NCBI GenBank assembly: GCA_944391495.1
Contig: CALXTU010000003.1
Span: forward strand, 124,001-188,000
Length of the DNA: 64,000 nucleotides
Reading direction: 5' to 3'
Origin: an uncultured Alphaproteobacteria bacterium
GTDB taxonomy: Bacteria; Pseudomonadota; Alphaproteobacteria; RF32; CAG-239
In this document: piece after piece, positions 34,096-41,904 of the stretch
Layout: the number at the start of each line of letters is the position of its first letter
Numbering within the stretch: position 1 is the first letter of the stretch
Program-made: the position numbers and the translations under genes
Notes under the pieces: generated by a model
The model's database searches: none
What the model was told of the DNA's origin: nothing
What the model saw: only the letters and a program-made list of their open reading frames with translations

Positions 34096-34397
34096 AATTC
34101 AATCCCCATGTATCGGCAGTAGCTTGAACCGGACGGGTCAACGTAAAGTGTCGGCTTGCCGGGGCATTGTAAGGCAACTACTTGGCGGTGGTTTTCATCA
34201 TCATAACCGCCTTTGCCGGATAAAAAGCTGTAATCGTCAAGTGGCGCTCGACACACTGCATCATACCAGACCGGAGGCAAGTTGACCGTTTCTGCAACCC
34301 TCACTTCCTCTGCCTGATTGTTATAGCACCGGCATAACTCGATTACTTCGTCAATATCTGAAGGTTTTCGGACCATGTAAATCTTAACTGTTTTCAT
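34092..34397 (-). CDS. hypothetical phage-type protein, 101 aa
   Basis: Begins MKTVKIYMVRKPSDIDEVIELC after GAAAGGAAATACA, a good ribosome-binding site. It reads as alternating strands and helices with four cysteines (LCRCY, AVCRAP, ALQCPGK). No catalytic motif is recognised. It overlaps the 81-residue gene by four bases (ATGA), so they are a two-gene operon on the reverse strand. Confidence 0.55.
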   Translation of the reverse strand: MKTVKIYMVRKPSDIDEVIELCRCYNNQAEEVRVAETVNLPPVWYDAVCRAPLDDYSFLSGKGGYDDENHRQVVALQCPGKPTLYVDPSGSSYCRYMGIEL

Positions 34398-34744
34398 TGT
34401 ATTTCCTTTCGTTTAATACAATGAATGCTTGGAAATGGGGCAATATCAAGTACAATATGACGTTTGTCGCACAATTCTTCAAAATTTCAGAGAAATACTG
34501 ATTTTTTGAGCGGCTGTATTGGGTATACAGTGCGAGGAAAATTGGTGTTTATATGAAATTTTGAAGTTTGCCCTTTGGGTTTGCCTGCAAAAGTGTTCTG
34601 CTTTGTCATTAAACTTGAAAATATGCTCTATATTCTCGGCGTTTAACTCCGCGCATAACGCTTTTGCAGAGCAAATGCAACAATGTTATACTGCACTTGG
34701 TATTGCCCATCAGTCCAGTGAAATATGATATAATGTTGAATTTA
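34398..34744. other. noncoding gap with a short inverted repeat
   Basis: A 347-bp stretch between two reverse-strand genes. It must contain the promoter of the 101-residue gene and the 3' end of the ATPase transcript. I see CTGTA-TTGGGTA-TACAG near 34513 and TGTATT...AATACA near 34398, but no convincing terminator. A 69-codon forward frame from 34519 has no ribosome-binding site and is not called. Confidence 0.4.
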
Positions 34745-36094
34745 TCATAATCCACTTAAATCCACATTTACAATCATTGATTCATCATGATTATTTTGTT
34801 TCAGAAACATCACTAAATACCAAGGAAGATAGGTTATTTTCTCGGTTTTTTGGATATTGTCCATACAAAATACAATACCTTTTTTGAGGTTCCATTCCTT
34901 AACTTTTAAGGCATTATTAAGTGCGGCGTGTGTTTTATAATCTTTACCTGATTTAATTTCAATCGGCATAACTTCATCATTTTGCTGAACCACAAAGTCC
35001 AGCTCTCCTATATTCTTTTTATTAAGATACCGCAATACAAAACCATTGGCTTTTAAAAGTTCGGCAAAGGCATTTTCTAATATTCCGCCCATATTTATAG
35101 ATAAATTACCCTGTAGTATCTCAAATTGTATATTTTCCAAGCTCATTGCGCATAGTAAGCCGACATCACTCATATAAAGCTTGAACAAACGGCTTTGTTC
35201 GTTAATTTTAAGCGGGATCTTTGGCTCTGTCAGATTATAACAAGGCAGAGCAACTCCGGCATCTGAAAGCCAAACAAAAGAATCCTCATAATCACGAAGT
35301 CTGGCGTTCTTTTGAACTGATGAGAGCATAAATCGGCGATTTTTATCATCCAGCTGTGATGGTATATTATCAAATATATTGTTAATCATATTTTTGCCGG
35401 TGGTAGAATATTTGCTTATATCCTGTCGATATTGGGCAATAATATCTCGTTGAACATTTACGACTTGTCCTATATCATGTGTGTTTATAAATCTTTTGAC
35501 CACATCAGGCATACCGCCGACAACAATGTAATACTTAAATAGATTAGACATGGTTCGATGAATGGAATCAGTTATAGGTGTCTGTTTTTCATAACATTCA
35601 TGCAAATAATCAAGCGTTGATGGTTGAACTCCATTGGCAATACAAAATTCTTCAAAATCCATCGGATACATCTGGTATATTTCTTCATACCCCACAGGAT
35701 AAGATGGAACTTGCTTATATTGAACGCCTAATAATGAGCCTGATTCTATGTAATCAAATCGACCATCATCAACCAAAAACTTAATGGCTGTTCTTGCATT
35801 AGGGCATTCTTGTATTTCATCAAGGAATATCAAGGTTTTCCCTTTTTCCAACGACTTTCCGATGAATGCTGTTAAATTCATGATTAAAGTATCGGCGTTC
35901 AGATCACCGGAGAAGATATCTTTGGCAGAAGGTGTTGTAATGAAGTTAATTTCTACATAGTGTTTATAATTAGCTTTACCGAACTCACGCACGATATAAG
36001 TTTTACCGGCCTGCCGTTGACCGGTTATCAATAAGGCCTTTTTTTTCGGATTAGCCTTCCAAGCTTGCAATATTTTTTCTGCTTTACGATACAT
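34745..36094 (-). CDS. AAA ATPase with DUF4143 domain, 449 aa
   Basis: The ATG at 36094 has GGGGA upstream; nine codons more to 36121 lack such support. The AAA_14 ATPase domain has ITGQRQAGKTYIVREFGKA near residue 23, IFLDEIQECPNA near 89 and a sensor in YIESGSLLG near 118. The DUF4143 C-terminal domain with LYMSDVGLLCAM near 325 and the nuclease-like ELDFVVQQNDEVMPIEIKSGKDY near 378 follows (D, E and ExK). These proteins are common in gut bacteria and on mobile DNA; their substrate is unknown. Four regularly spaced repeats lie just upstream. Confidence 0.85.
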   Translation of the reverse strand: MYRKAEKILQAWKANPKKKALLITGQRQAGKTYIVREFGKANYKHYVEINFITTPSAKDIFSGDLNADTLIMNLTAFIGKSLEKGKTLIFLDEIQECPNARTAIKFLVDDGRFDYIESGSLLGVQYKQVPSYPVGYEEIYQMYPMDFEEFCIANGVQPSTLDYLHECYEKQTPITDSIHRTMSNLFKYYIVVGGMPDVVKRFINTHDIGQVVNVQRDIIAQYRQDISKYSTTGKNMINNIFDNIPSQLDDKNRRFMLSSVQKNARLRDYEDSFVWLSDAGVALPCYNLTEPKIPLKINEQSRLFKLYMSDVGLLCAMSLENIQFEILQGNLSINMGGILENAFAELLKANGFVLRYLNKKNIGELDFVVQQNDEVMPIEIKSGKDYKTHAALNNALKVKEWNLKKGIVFCMDNIQKTEKITYLPWYLVMFLKQNNHDESMIVNVDLSGL

Positions 36095-36116
36095 TCGCTG
36101 TTCCCCAAATATATTA

Positions 36117-36221
36117 TACACATTTTATAAGCTATATTTAACATAAAAATACACAAAATTCAAGAATTATTTTGATAAATTATACACAAAATTTTAAATA
36201 AATTCGATTTTAATATACACA
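36117..36221 (-). repeat. four 33-bp-spaced operator-like repeats before the ATPase gene
   Basis: TACACA occurs at 36117, 36150, 36183 and 36216, exactly 33 bp apart, in a degenerate unit TATACACA followed by A/T-rich sequence. On the gene's strand each reads TGTGTA; the first and third read TGTGTATAAT and could serve as -10 boxes. Thirty-three bp is about three helical turns, so a protein array could bind one face of the DNA. The first copy lies 22 bp upstream of the ATPase start. Confidence 0.65.
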
Positions 36222-36400
36222 TTTTTCTTAAATTAGTCTGGTCACCATTTCTTATTTTTGTAATGAAAGCAGGGTTTCGATACGGGAGAAGTGGTGGCCA
36301 GATATGGGTAATGGTCCGGACAACTAGAGATACCAATTGTTAGAATAATTCACAAACCGGCGCGAAAGTTATCCGATTTCGCCTTTTAATATCCTATCCA

Positions 36401-36421
36401 CCACCATAATAAAAAACCTCT
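36401..36421 (+). repeat. right attachment-site repeat (attR)
   Basis: A perfect 21-bp direct copy of 13282-13302, without the rest of the tRNA. It is the expected right boundary of the island. It lies inside the 3' end of the broken RTX gene. Confidence 0.8.
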
Positions 36422-36440
36422 CACTTGCGGAGAGGTTTTT
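36411..36440. terminator. terminator at the right end of the island
   Basis: AAAAAACCTCT...AGAGGTTTTTT with a CACTTGCGG loop, near-identical in stem to the tRNA terminator at 13292-13325. T runs exist on both strands. Confidence 0.7.
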
Positions 36441-37384
36441 TATTATGGTAAGAATTGATTGCTTGAACCAACGGGAAGTTGATTTGACTATTGGTCTGAG
36501 AAAATTGTTAGTATCCAAATCGGCTAAAGCCTCAAATCCGTTAAAAGCCTTTACACCATTAGACAGAACGGAGTTATCTCCAAATAACTCCGTTCCATCA
36601 TCAATTTTCCCGTTATTATTAATATCTCTGACCAGCAGGCCATCGTCTTTGCCAACCCAGCCGGTTTTCTCCAAGAAGCCATTGTCATCATGGTCAAAAT
36701 AAACTCCGGCGTCCGTTCCTAATGTTTCTATACCGTCCCCATCTAAATCTACCACTAACGGTGAACGTACTGTTTCTGCTGTTGAGAAAGATGCGCTTAT
36801 ATTTCTGACAACCGCCTCCAATTCTTCGGTCATATTATCCATAACTTGCCAAATCTTTTTATCTTGATTGTGAACTGCTACGGTTATTTTTCCCCATAAA
36901 AATCCCTCATTGATTACCGCTTTTGCAGAATTTGGGATTTCTAATATTTTCATCACAATATTTGTAATAATATTTGCCTTTTTAACATCTTCAGTTGTTA
37001 TTTCGTCATTTTCGCCATTTTCGCCACTATTGGCGGTTGTCATTAATAATGAGTTATCAACAGAAAAATCAATATCTCTCCAAGTATCAATTACATATTG
37101 AAAAATACTTGTAAGATATCCATCGGTTATTAATTCTTCTGAAATCCTATCTTTAGCTGCTATTAAGGAGCTCAAATTTTGCTCTTCAGAAAAATTTCTG
37201 GCAAAATTCATAAACTCATCATTTTCTGGTTCATTTTGAATTAAGTCAAAGGCTCCATTTATAAATTCATTAGAGAGCAATTGATTTATTAATGATTGGG
37301 ATAAATCATAATTTTGTAACATGGATAATAAGGCGTTTCTGAGTTCAGACTGAGTTGTGTAATTCATAACGTTCTCCTTTGAGG

Positions 37385-38296
37385 TTAATTAAGCATATTT
37401 GTCGAAAAATTCACAATCATTAGTTGAGTTGTGACTTCATTATACAAGGCTCCTTCTATATTTCTGATGTTAGGATCTGCTCCTGCTGCTATTAACAACT
37501 TTATCGCTTTTGTGTTTCCAACTCCAAAAGCATAAAATAATGGCGTATTCCCCATCGCATCTGTTACATTGACATTAGCACCATTCTTAATAAGATATTC
37601 CAATGGTTCTAATGTTATTTCTTCAGCATTCATCGCTGCTAAATGAATAGGAGCTGTTTTCATTCCATTTATATTATTACTATTGATCTTCGCTCCGCTT
37701 TTTACTAAATAGCTGATGATTTCCATAAAATAAGGAACCAAATATTTATTTTTTATAACGAAAGATGAATGGATTGTTTCTTTTATTTTTTTTAAATCTT
37801 CTTGAGAAATATCTTTGCAAGGCTTAGATATAACCGTTGGAATGTTACACTCTCCTGTTTTCTGGGGTAGGGTATCTAATTTTGAATATATTTCTTGTTC
37901 TATGTCATCAGTATGCATTGGAAGAGATACAGCCCAATTTAGAGCTGTCATCGAATTATTTTGGCATGGTATTTTATTAATATCGGCACCAAACGTAACT
38001 AAAATTTTTATTTTTTCTAAAGCAAAGGATGGATTTTCATCTGTATGCTTTCCTCTTGCAGAGCTCTTAATGGCTGTAGTTAATAACGTATTACAGTGGT
38101 AGACCTTATTAACATCATATCCCGTTTGAATAAGTTTTTTGACATCATCTGGAGTTCCATTCAAAACAATTTCATGCGCCTGCTCATCTGTAATTGTTGT
38201 TAATGTATTCTGCGCGTCAGCATATTCATAATTAAAAAATATTAGGGTTAAAATTAAAATAAATACGCTCGTTAGTCTTTTTAAGTTTGTATTCAT
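37385..38296 (-). CDS. secreted ankyrin-repeat protein, 303 aa
   Basis: A signal peptide (LTSVFILILTLIFFNYEYADA, about residues 8-28) leads an ankyrin-repeat domain. Repeats are visible near residues 45-70 (VKKLIQTGYDVNKV), 95-115 (LVTFGADINKIP), 190-215 (YLVKSGAKINSNN), 225-245 (YLIKNGANVNVTDAMGNTPL) and 255-275 (LLIAAGADPNIRN). It is exported and probably binds another protein. The AGGAG ribosome-binding site lies eight bases before the ATG, and a terminator precedes it. It is followed by the broken RTX gene in the same operon, so an immunity or partner role to that protein is possible. Confidence 0.8.
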   Translation of the reverse strand: MNTNLKRLTSVFILILTLIFFNYEYADAQNTLTTITDEQAHEIVLNGTPDDVKKLIQTGYDVNKVYHCNTLLTTAIKSSARGKHTDENPSFALEKIKILVTFGADINKIPCQNNSMTALNWAVSLPMHTDDIEQEIYSKLDTLPQKTGECNIPTVISKPCKDISQEDLKKIKETIHSSFVIKNKYLVPYFMEIISYLVKSGAKINSNNINGMKTAPIHLAAMNAEEITLEPLEYLIKNGANVNVTDAMGNTPLFYAFGVGNTKAIKLLIAAGADPNIRNIEGALYNEVTTQLMIVNFSTNMLN

Positions 38297-38320
38297 TCAT
38301 TCGACTCCTGGTAGTAGTAA

Positions 38321-38354
38321 CAAAAAACTCTGTGCAGTTTTACTGCCCAGAGTT
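38321..38354 (-). terminator. terminator in the leader of the ankyrin gene
   Basis: On the reverse strand AACTCTGGGCAGT pairs with ACTGCACAGAGTT around AAA (one mismatch), followed by TTTTT. It lies 25 bp before the ankyrin start codon. The upstream acetyltransferase gene already has its own terminator at 38842-38869, so this one probably acts as an attenuator. Confidence 0.65.
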
Positions 38355-38925
38355 CTTGTAGATTTGTTTGCAAGATTTTTTTATTAAGCTTGGATAAGGC
38401 ATTGGGAATATCCTTATTGAAATAAATATGACCATATCCTGATACAATAAAATTATCTTGGCAAGAACTTTATTGCAGTTTTTTAGTGCTTTTTATAAAA
38501 ATTACGGTTTTGGGTATATGTTAATTATTGTTTTTCAATATACTAGGCTGAATAAAATATTTACAAATGATAACTTTGCGAAAAAACTGAAGCACTAATA
38601 TAAAATTCTTAATTTTCTCCCAAAAGTTTTATGCTATAAAACTAATTGGATAAAATATGATATATTCATTTGATGACTTAGCGTTGAGGTTTGCCTTTTA
38701 TTACGGAGCCAAACAAATTGGATTTATGGAGCGAAGAATTTTTTGTAGACATTACTAAAAATTTGAGGGCAACGGATAATAAAAGTATCTAGGTTTGGCA
38801 CATATATCGGTTTGAACTGTATCTGTTAGAGGCCGCTACTTAAAAGCCCCGGTTTAACGCCGGGGTTTTATGCCGCTTGGTGCAGACAAAGTTTGGGCAG
38901 TTGTTTTGTTCTTTGAAAGGCTAGG
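38355..38925. other. AT-rich intergenic region at the island-core junction
   Basis: About 570 bp with no convincing gene. A 33-codon frame near 38657 (MIYSFDDLALRFAFYYGAKQ) has weak coding character and may be a fragment. A dyad ATAAGG...CCTTAT lies near 38393. The end holds the terminator of the reverse-strand acetyltransferase. The stretch separates foreign-looking DNA from core genes. Confidence 0.5.
38842..38869. terminator. terminator of the acetyltransferase gene
   Basis: AAAA-G-CCCCGG pairs with CCGGGG-TTTT around TTTAACG, with one bulge. It lies about 55 bp past the stop of the reverse-strand gene. Confidence 0.7.
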
Positions 38926-39369
38926 TTATTTTAACCGCATATATAACAGCGGATAGGGATTGCCTTGTTCGTCAAGCTCGCTTCTTTTATAAACGTGAAA
39001 TCCCATATGTTCGTAAAAGCCTTTGGCCAGAGGGTTTTGTTCGTTGACGGTCAATTCGTTAACGGCGTATTTTTCCATACCGTAACAGATGAGCTTTTTG
39101 CCGAGGCCTTTTCCCCGTTCTGCGGGGGCAACAAAAAGCATTTCAAGTTTTTGTTGCTCAATGCCCATAAAGGCAACAGACTGCCGGTTTTTATTTTTGG
39201 CGGTGATTAAAAGGGATATGTTTTTCAGGGCATCGGGGACATATTTTTTGATATTTTCGATTTCCTGATCCGACAAGAACAAATGAGTTGCCCGGACGGA
39301 GGCTTCCCACATCGCAAGCAGGTGATTGATTAAGGAGGGGGTTCGTCTGTTCACTTCAATTATTTTCAT
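38926..39369 (-). CDS. GNAT-family N-acetyltransferase
   Basis: A 147-residue acetyl-CoA-dependent acetyltransferase. The core motif MLFVAPAERGKGLGKKLICYGMEKY near residues 78-102 holds the R-x-x-G-x-G/A acetyl-CoA loop, followed by LTVNEQNPLAKGFYEHMGFHVYKR, the usual motif B. The N-terminal sequence IEVNRRTPSLINHLLAMWEASVRATH is like PhnO/YjaB-type members. The acceptor is unknown. It lies 16 bp after the MazG-like gene on the same strand and begins the run of core-like composition. Confidence 0.88.
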   Translation of the reverse strand: MKIIEVNRRTPSLINHLLAMWEASVRATHLFLSDQEIENIKKYVPDALKNISLLITAKNKNRQSVAFMGIEQQKLEMLFVAPAERGKGLGKKLICYGMEKYAVNELTVNEQNPLAKGFYEHMGFHVYKRSELDEQGNPYPLLYMRLK

Positions 39370-39385
39370 ATCCGGTTACGAAAGA

Positions 39386-39715
39386 CTATAATCTTTTCCA
39401 GGTACGTTGTTTGTTTTTTTCTTCTTTATCGCGGAAGGCCTGTTCCAGGTCGATATGGTGCATATTGGCAAGGGAGCATATGTAGATGAAAACGTCGGCG
39501 AGTTCATCGGCAATGTCTCCGGGATGTGAGCCGGAACCGACGGAGCCGCGTTTGTTGTTTTTGCGGACGGCGGATATCAGTTCGCCGCATTCTTCGGTCA
39601 ACAGGCAGCACTCGTAAAATTTATCGGTCGTGTTAAAGCCCCGTTCGTTTTTCATTTGCAGAACATAGGTTTGAAAATCGCCCAGAGTAGGATTGTTTTT
39701 TAGTTCCAAGGTCAT
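39386..39715 (-). CDS. MazG-like nucleotide pyrophosphohydrolase
   Basis: A 109-residue single-domain member of the all-alpha NTP pyrophosphatase superfamily. The metal-binding motif is split as usual: LLTEECGELISAVRK near residues 38-52 gives ExxE, and GDIADELADVFIYICSLA near 66-83 gives ExxD. Such enzymes hydrolyse noncanonical or excess nucleoside triphosphates. It is co-oriented with the acetyltransferase downstream. The substrate is not predictable. Confidence 0.85.
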   Translation of the reverse strand: MTLELKNNPTLGDFQTYVLQMKNERGFNTTDKFYECCLLTEECGELISAVRKNNKRGSVGSGSHPGDIADELADVFIYICSLANMHHIDLEQAFRDKEEKNKQRTWKRL

Positions 39716-39949
39716 GACGCATCTCTCCGTTATTTGTTTTATGATAATTTATCCGGTTAAAAAATCAATAATATTCGGATTGGGCAATGCCACAAAATTT
39801 ATGACCGGCCGGCAGAGCCAAAACGCTGATTGCGAAAGGCGGTTGTCAAAAAATTTTTCTTTCTTATATGAAGTTAAGTGTGATTCACTATCCTTTTTAT
39901 GAAATTTAGTTCGTGGATAAGTGCTAATATTCAAGATATAACGATAAAT

Positions 39950-40315
39950 ATGAAAGAAAATGTTAACGGCAACATAAAAAAATATCTGGGAATTCGTATT
40001 CGCTCTTTGCGGGAGAATGCCGGCTTGACTCAGGAGGATTTGGCCAGCTTCTGCGATGTGAGCTGGCGAACCATCTCTAATCTGGAGCGGGGACTGGTGG
40101 TGCCCGATCTTTTGATGTTGTGTAAGATTGCCAAAAAGTTCAACGTCAGCTTAGATGAGCTTTTAAATATCGAATTACAGCATCATAAGTCTTTGTCAAG
40201 GATTGCCGAAGAGAATTTGCTGATAGAGCGGATAAAATCAATGGATGACAAACTGCTGAATTATACTTCGGCTCAGGTTGAGGTTGCGCTTAAGTATTTT
40301 TCCGGAGAAAATTGA
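39950..40315 (+). CDS. XRE-family transcriptional regulator
   Basis: A 121-residue regulator with one Cro/CI helix-turn-helix: IRSLRENAGLTQEDLASFCDVSWRTISNLERG, then LCKIAKKFNVSLDELLN. The C-terminal 50 residues are helical and may dimerise. The ATG at 39950 places the HTH near the N-terminus as in relatives; an in-frame ATG at 39899 would add 17 residues, and neither has a clear ribosome-binding site. A promoter TTGTCA-16-TATATG lies at about 39845. The 3' end overlaps the reverse-strand gene at 40290-40523 by 26 bp. Confidence 0.8.
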   Translation: MKENVNGNIKKYLGIRIRSLRENAGLTQEDLASFCDVSWRTISNLERGLVVPDLLMLCKIAKKFNVSLDELLNIELQHHKSLSRIAEENLLIERIKSMDDKLLNYTSAQVEVALKYFSGEN

Positions 40316-40523
40316 CGATTTTGTGCGGCAGAAGGGCGCTGAGCTCGGCTGTTTCAAATTCATTTAACTGCGCTACCTGAACTAAAATGGCGTTGATGTT
40401 ATTGTATAATTTTTTGTATTGCGGGGCAGAAGCTTCCTGCTTGAGAGTAACAATATCGCGGTAAATGTCCAAAACCATGTCACAGCGTCTGGTTTGGATA
40501 CTGTAGAGTTCGTTATATGTCAT
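40290..40523 (-). CDS. hypothetical helical protein, 77 aa
   Basis: Starts MTYNELYSIQTRRCDMVLDI after AAAGGACTAAAAAT, a good ribosome-binding site. It is all helical, with YKKLYNNINAILVQVAQLNEF and a basic end HKIVNFLRKNT. There is no known family. Its 3' end is antisense to the 3' end of the XRE gene over 26 bp, so the two transcripts can pair. Confidence 0.55.
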   Translation of the reverse strand: MTYNELYSIQTRRCDMVLDIYRDIVTLKQEASAPQYKKLYNNINAILVQVAQLNEFETAELSALLPHKIVNFLRKNT

Positions 40524-40633
40524 ATTTTTAGTCCTTTGATTAAGTTTTGCTGGTTGACATTAAAGGACGAAAAATTATTTTAGGGAACTGTCTGTTTTTA
40601 TATTTCGGTTATATAAAAAAGGTTATATAAAAG

Positions 40634-41227
40634 TTATTCGGAACGGGCGTTTGCTTCTTTGTGCCGTTTCAATCCGTTGATGATGCTCAAAGCTTTGCGT
40701 TTGACAAAATCGCGGCCGGCCATGCCGCTTTCGTTTTCCAGCAGAGTTTCCGGACGTTCAATGGAAATGCCGTTTGCCGACGGGGTGAGGTTTCTTTGAA
40801 TGGTATATAATTCCATATTGCCGACTTTTTTGACCGGAATATCATTCCGGGGAATGAAGCCCGATTTTTGCCAGTAGGGGAGCAGAGATTTGGTACAATA
40901 GCCGACGGCTTTGTCATAGCCTTTGTATTCGCAAAAGGCATAGGCATATTCCATAAGCTGAGAGGCTAAGGGTGTTTTGCGGTATTCTTTCCGGCAGCAG
41001 AGCCTTTCCAATTTGACAAAGTCGGGGAAAAAACGCGCCCGCACGCAGCCGATGACGTTATCTTTGTCTTTGGCATAAAAATGGGTGCAGCAGACAAAAT
41101 CATTGCCGTCGAACTCTTTGCCCTCGGGAACACCTTCCTCCTCGACAAATACTTCGCGGCGCAGTTGCATTGCGGCCTGAATTTCTTCGGCCGTTTGGGC
41201 AATTTTTATGTCAAAGTCCTGTTTCAT
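40634..41227 (-). CDS. GNAT-family N-acetyltransferase, second
   Basis: A 197-residue protein from the ATG at 41227; a TTG at 41281 would add 18 residues of poor quality. The N-terminal QLRREVFVEEEGVPEGKEFDGND near 22-45 and the core VIGCVRARFF, VKLERLCCRKEYRKTPLASQLMEYAYAFCEYKG and AVGYCTKSLLPYWQKSGF fit the GNAT fold of the ElaA/YjcF kind. The last 50 residues are a nonconserved basic tail. The acceptor is unknown. It is divergent from the LysR-like gene at 41350. Confidence 0.8.
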   Translation of the reverse strand: MKQDFDIKIAQTAEEIQAAMQLRREVFVEEEGVPEGKEFDGNDFVCCTHFYAKDKDNVIGCVRARFFPDFVKLERLCCRKEYRKTPLASQLMEYAYAFCEYKGYDKAVGYCTKSLLPYWQKSGFIPRNDIPVKKVGNMELYTIQRNLTPSANGISIERPETLLENESGMAGRDFVKRKALSIINGLKRHKEANARSE

Positions 41228-41349
41228 AATGCCTGTTTCGTACGTTTTTCTCCTGATTATATTTTCGCTTGACTCGGCCAAGATTAGAATATACTACTTT
41301 TATAACTTTGTTATATATTTTCGGCACTGTCTTTGAGAGATTTTAAAAA

Positions 41350-41904
41350 ATGAATATAAAACGGGAAAGCGCGATTATCAGGCAGATGCTGTATTTGCTG
41401 GCAACAATCCGCAACGGTAAAATTACCCGGACGGCCGAGGAAAACGGAATTAAGACCTCCAACCTGAGCAGTCTGCTTAAAGATTTGGAAAAGGCTGCCG
41501 GCGTGCCGCTTTTGAACCGTAAGAGCGACGGCGTGGAACCGACAACCGCCGGCCGGGAGTTGTATAAACTGGCACGGGAATTTGAAGAAACGCTGCAAAA
41601 ATTTCGCAATATGCAGAGCCGGATCAAACATAACGAAGAGGTCTATTTGTACCTGCCGCCGAATGTGGAAGTCGCTTTAGATGCTTATGATGATAGGGAA
41701 TATATAACGGTTGTCGACAGTTTTCATGAAAGTGACGTGGCCATATTGAATGATGCCGCGTCGGTTGATGAGGCGGAAAGCGAGACGACCAGAGTTATTG
41801 TGCAAAACAATGTTCTTTTGACGAATTTGTGGATTGTCTGCCGCAAAAAACAAGACGAAAAGGCCGTCAGGCTTTACAGGTTTTTGGTTGATTCCATAAT
41901 GTGA
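41350..41904 (+). CDS. short LysR-like regulator, 184 aa
   Basis: The N-terminal half is a LysR-type winged helix: MLYLLATIRNGKITRTAEENGIKTSNLSSLLKDLEKAAGVPLLNR near residues 12-60 and TTAGRELYKLAREFEE. The effector domain is much reduced; about 85 residues remain, with YLPPNVEVALDAYDDREYITVVDSF. The usual length is near 300, so it is either a specialised short form or a degenerate one. Its 3' end overlaps that of the convergent full-length LysR gene by 31 bp, and the two N-terminal domains look related, suggesting duplication. Confidence 0.7.
   Translation: MNIKRESAIIRQMLYLLATIRNGKITRTAEENGIKTSNLSSLLKDLEKAAGVPLLNRKSDGVEPTTAGRELYKLAREFEETLQKFRNMQSRIKHNEEVYLYLPPNVEVALDAYDDREYITVVDSFHESDVAILNDAASVDEAESETTRVIVQNNVLLTNLWIVCRKKQDEKAVRLYRFLVDSIM

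Larger units (their letters stand above)
13282..36421. mobile_element. tRNA-integrated, phage-derived island carrying defence genes
   Basis: The element is bounded by the 21-bp direct repeat at the tRNA 3' end and at 36401. Its left quarter has phage-type genes in tight overlap (13680-16767), ending with a small terminase subunit. The remainder is AT-rich cargo: type I restriction-modification, helicase-nucleases, unknown two-gene unit, phosphatase and AAA ATPase. I see no tyrosine or serine recombinase, large terminase, portal, capsid or tail gene. It may be a decayed prophage, a phage satellite using helper functions, or a defence island that was once mobile. The base composition falls sharply from about 17500 to 32760. 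Confidence 0.75.
36369..37367 (-). pseudogene. truncated RTX-type calcium-binding protein
   Basis: The open frame encodes 332 residues. A helical N-terminal half without signal peptide is followed near residue 205 by the signature SPLVVDLDGDGIETLG, then YFDHDDNGFLEKTGWVGKDDGLLV and NNNGKIDDGTELFGDN, the repeat-in-toxin-associated domain of type I-secreted proteins. After ALADLDTNN the frame loses its family match; shifting one base restores a decayed NQLPVGSSNQF-like stretch expected in the family (L-V-W-D-NQDG region), with a stop in it. So the original 3' part is frameshifted and lost. The last codons run across the right attachment repeat. The ankyrin gene lies 17 bp upstream. Confidence 0.65.

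Noticed and set aside
34519-34728. 69-codon forward frame in the gap before the AAA ATPase gene
   Set aside because: No start signal and improbable Cys/Leu composition; probably chance.
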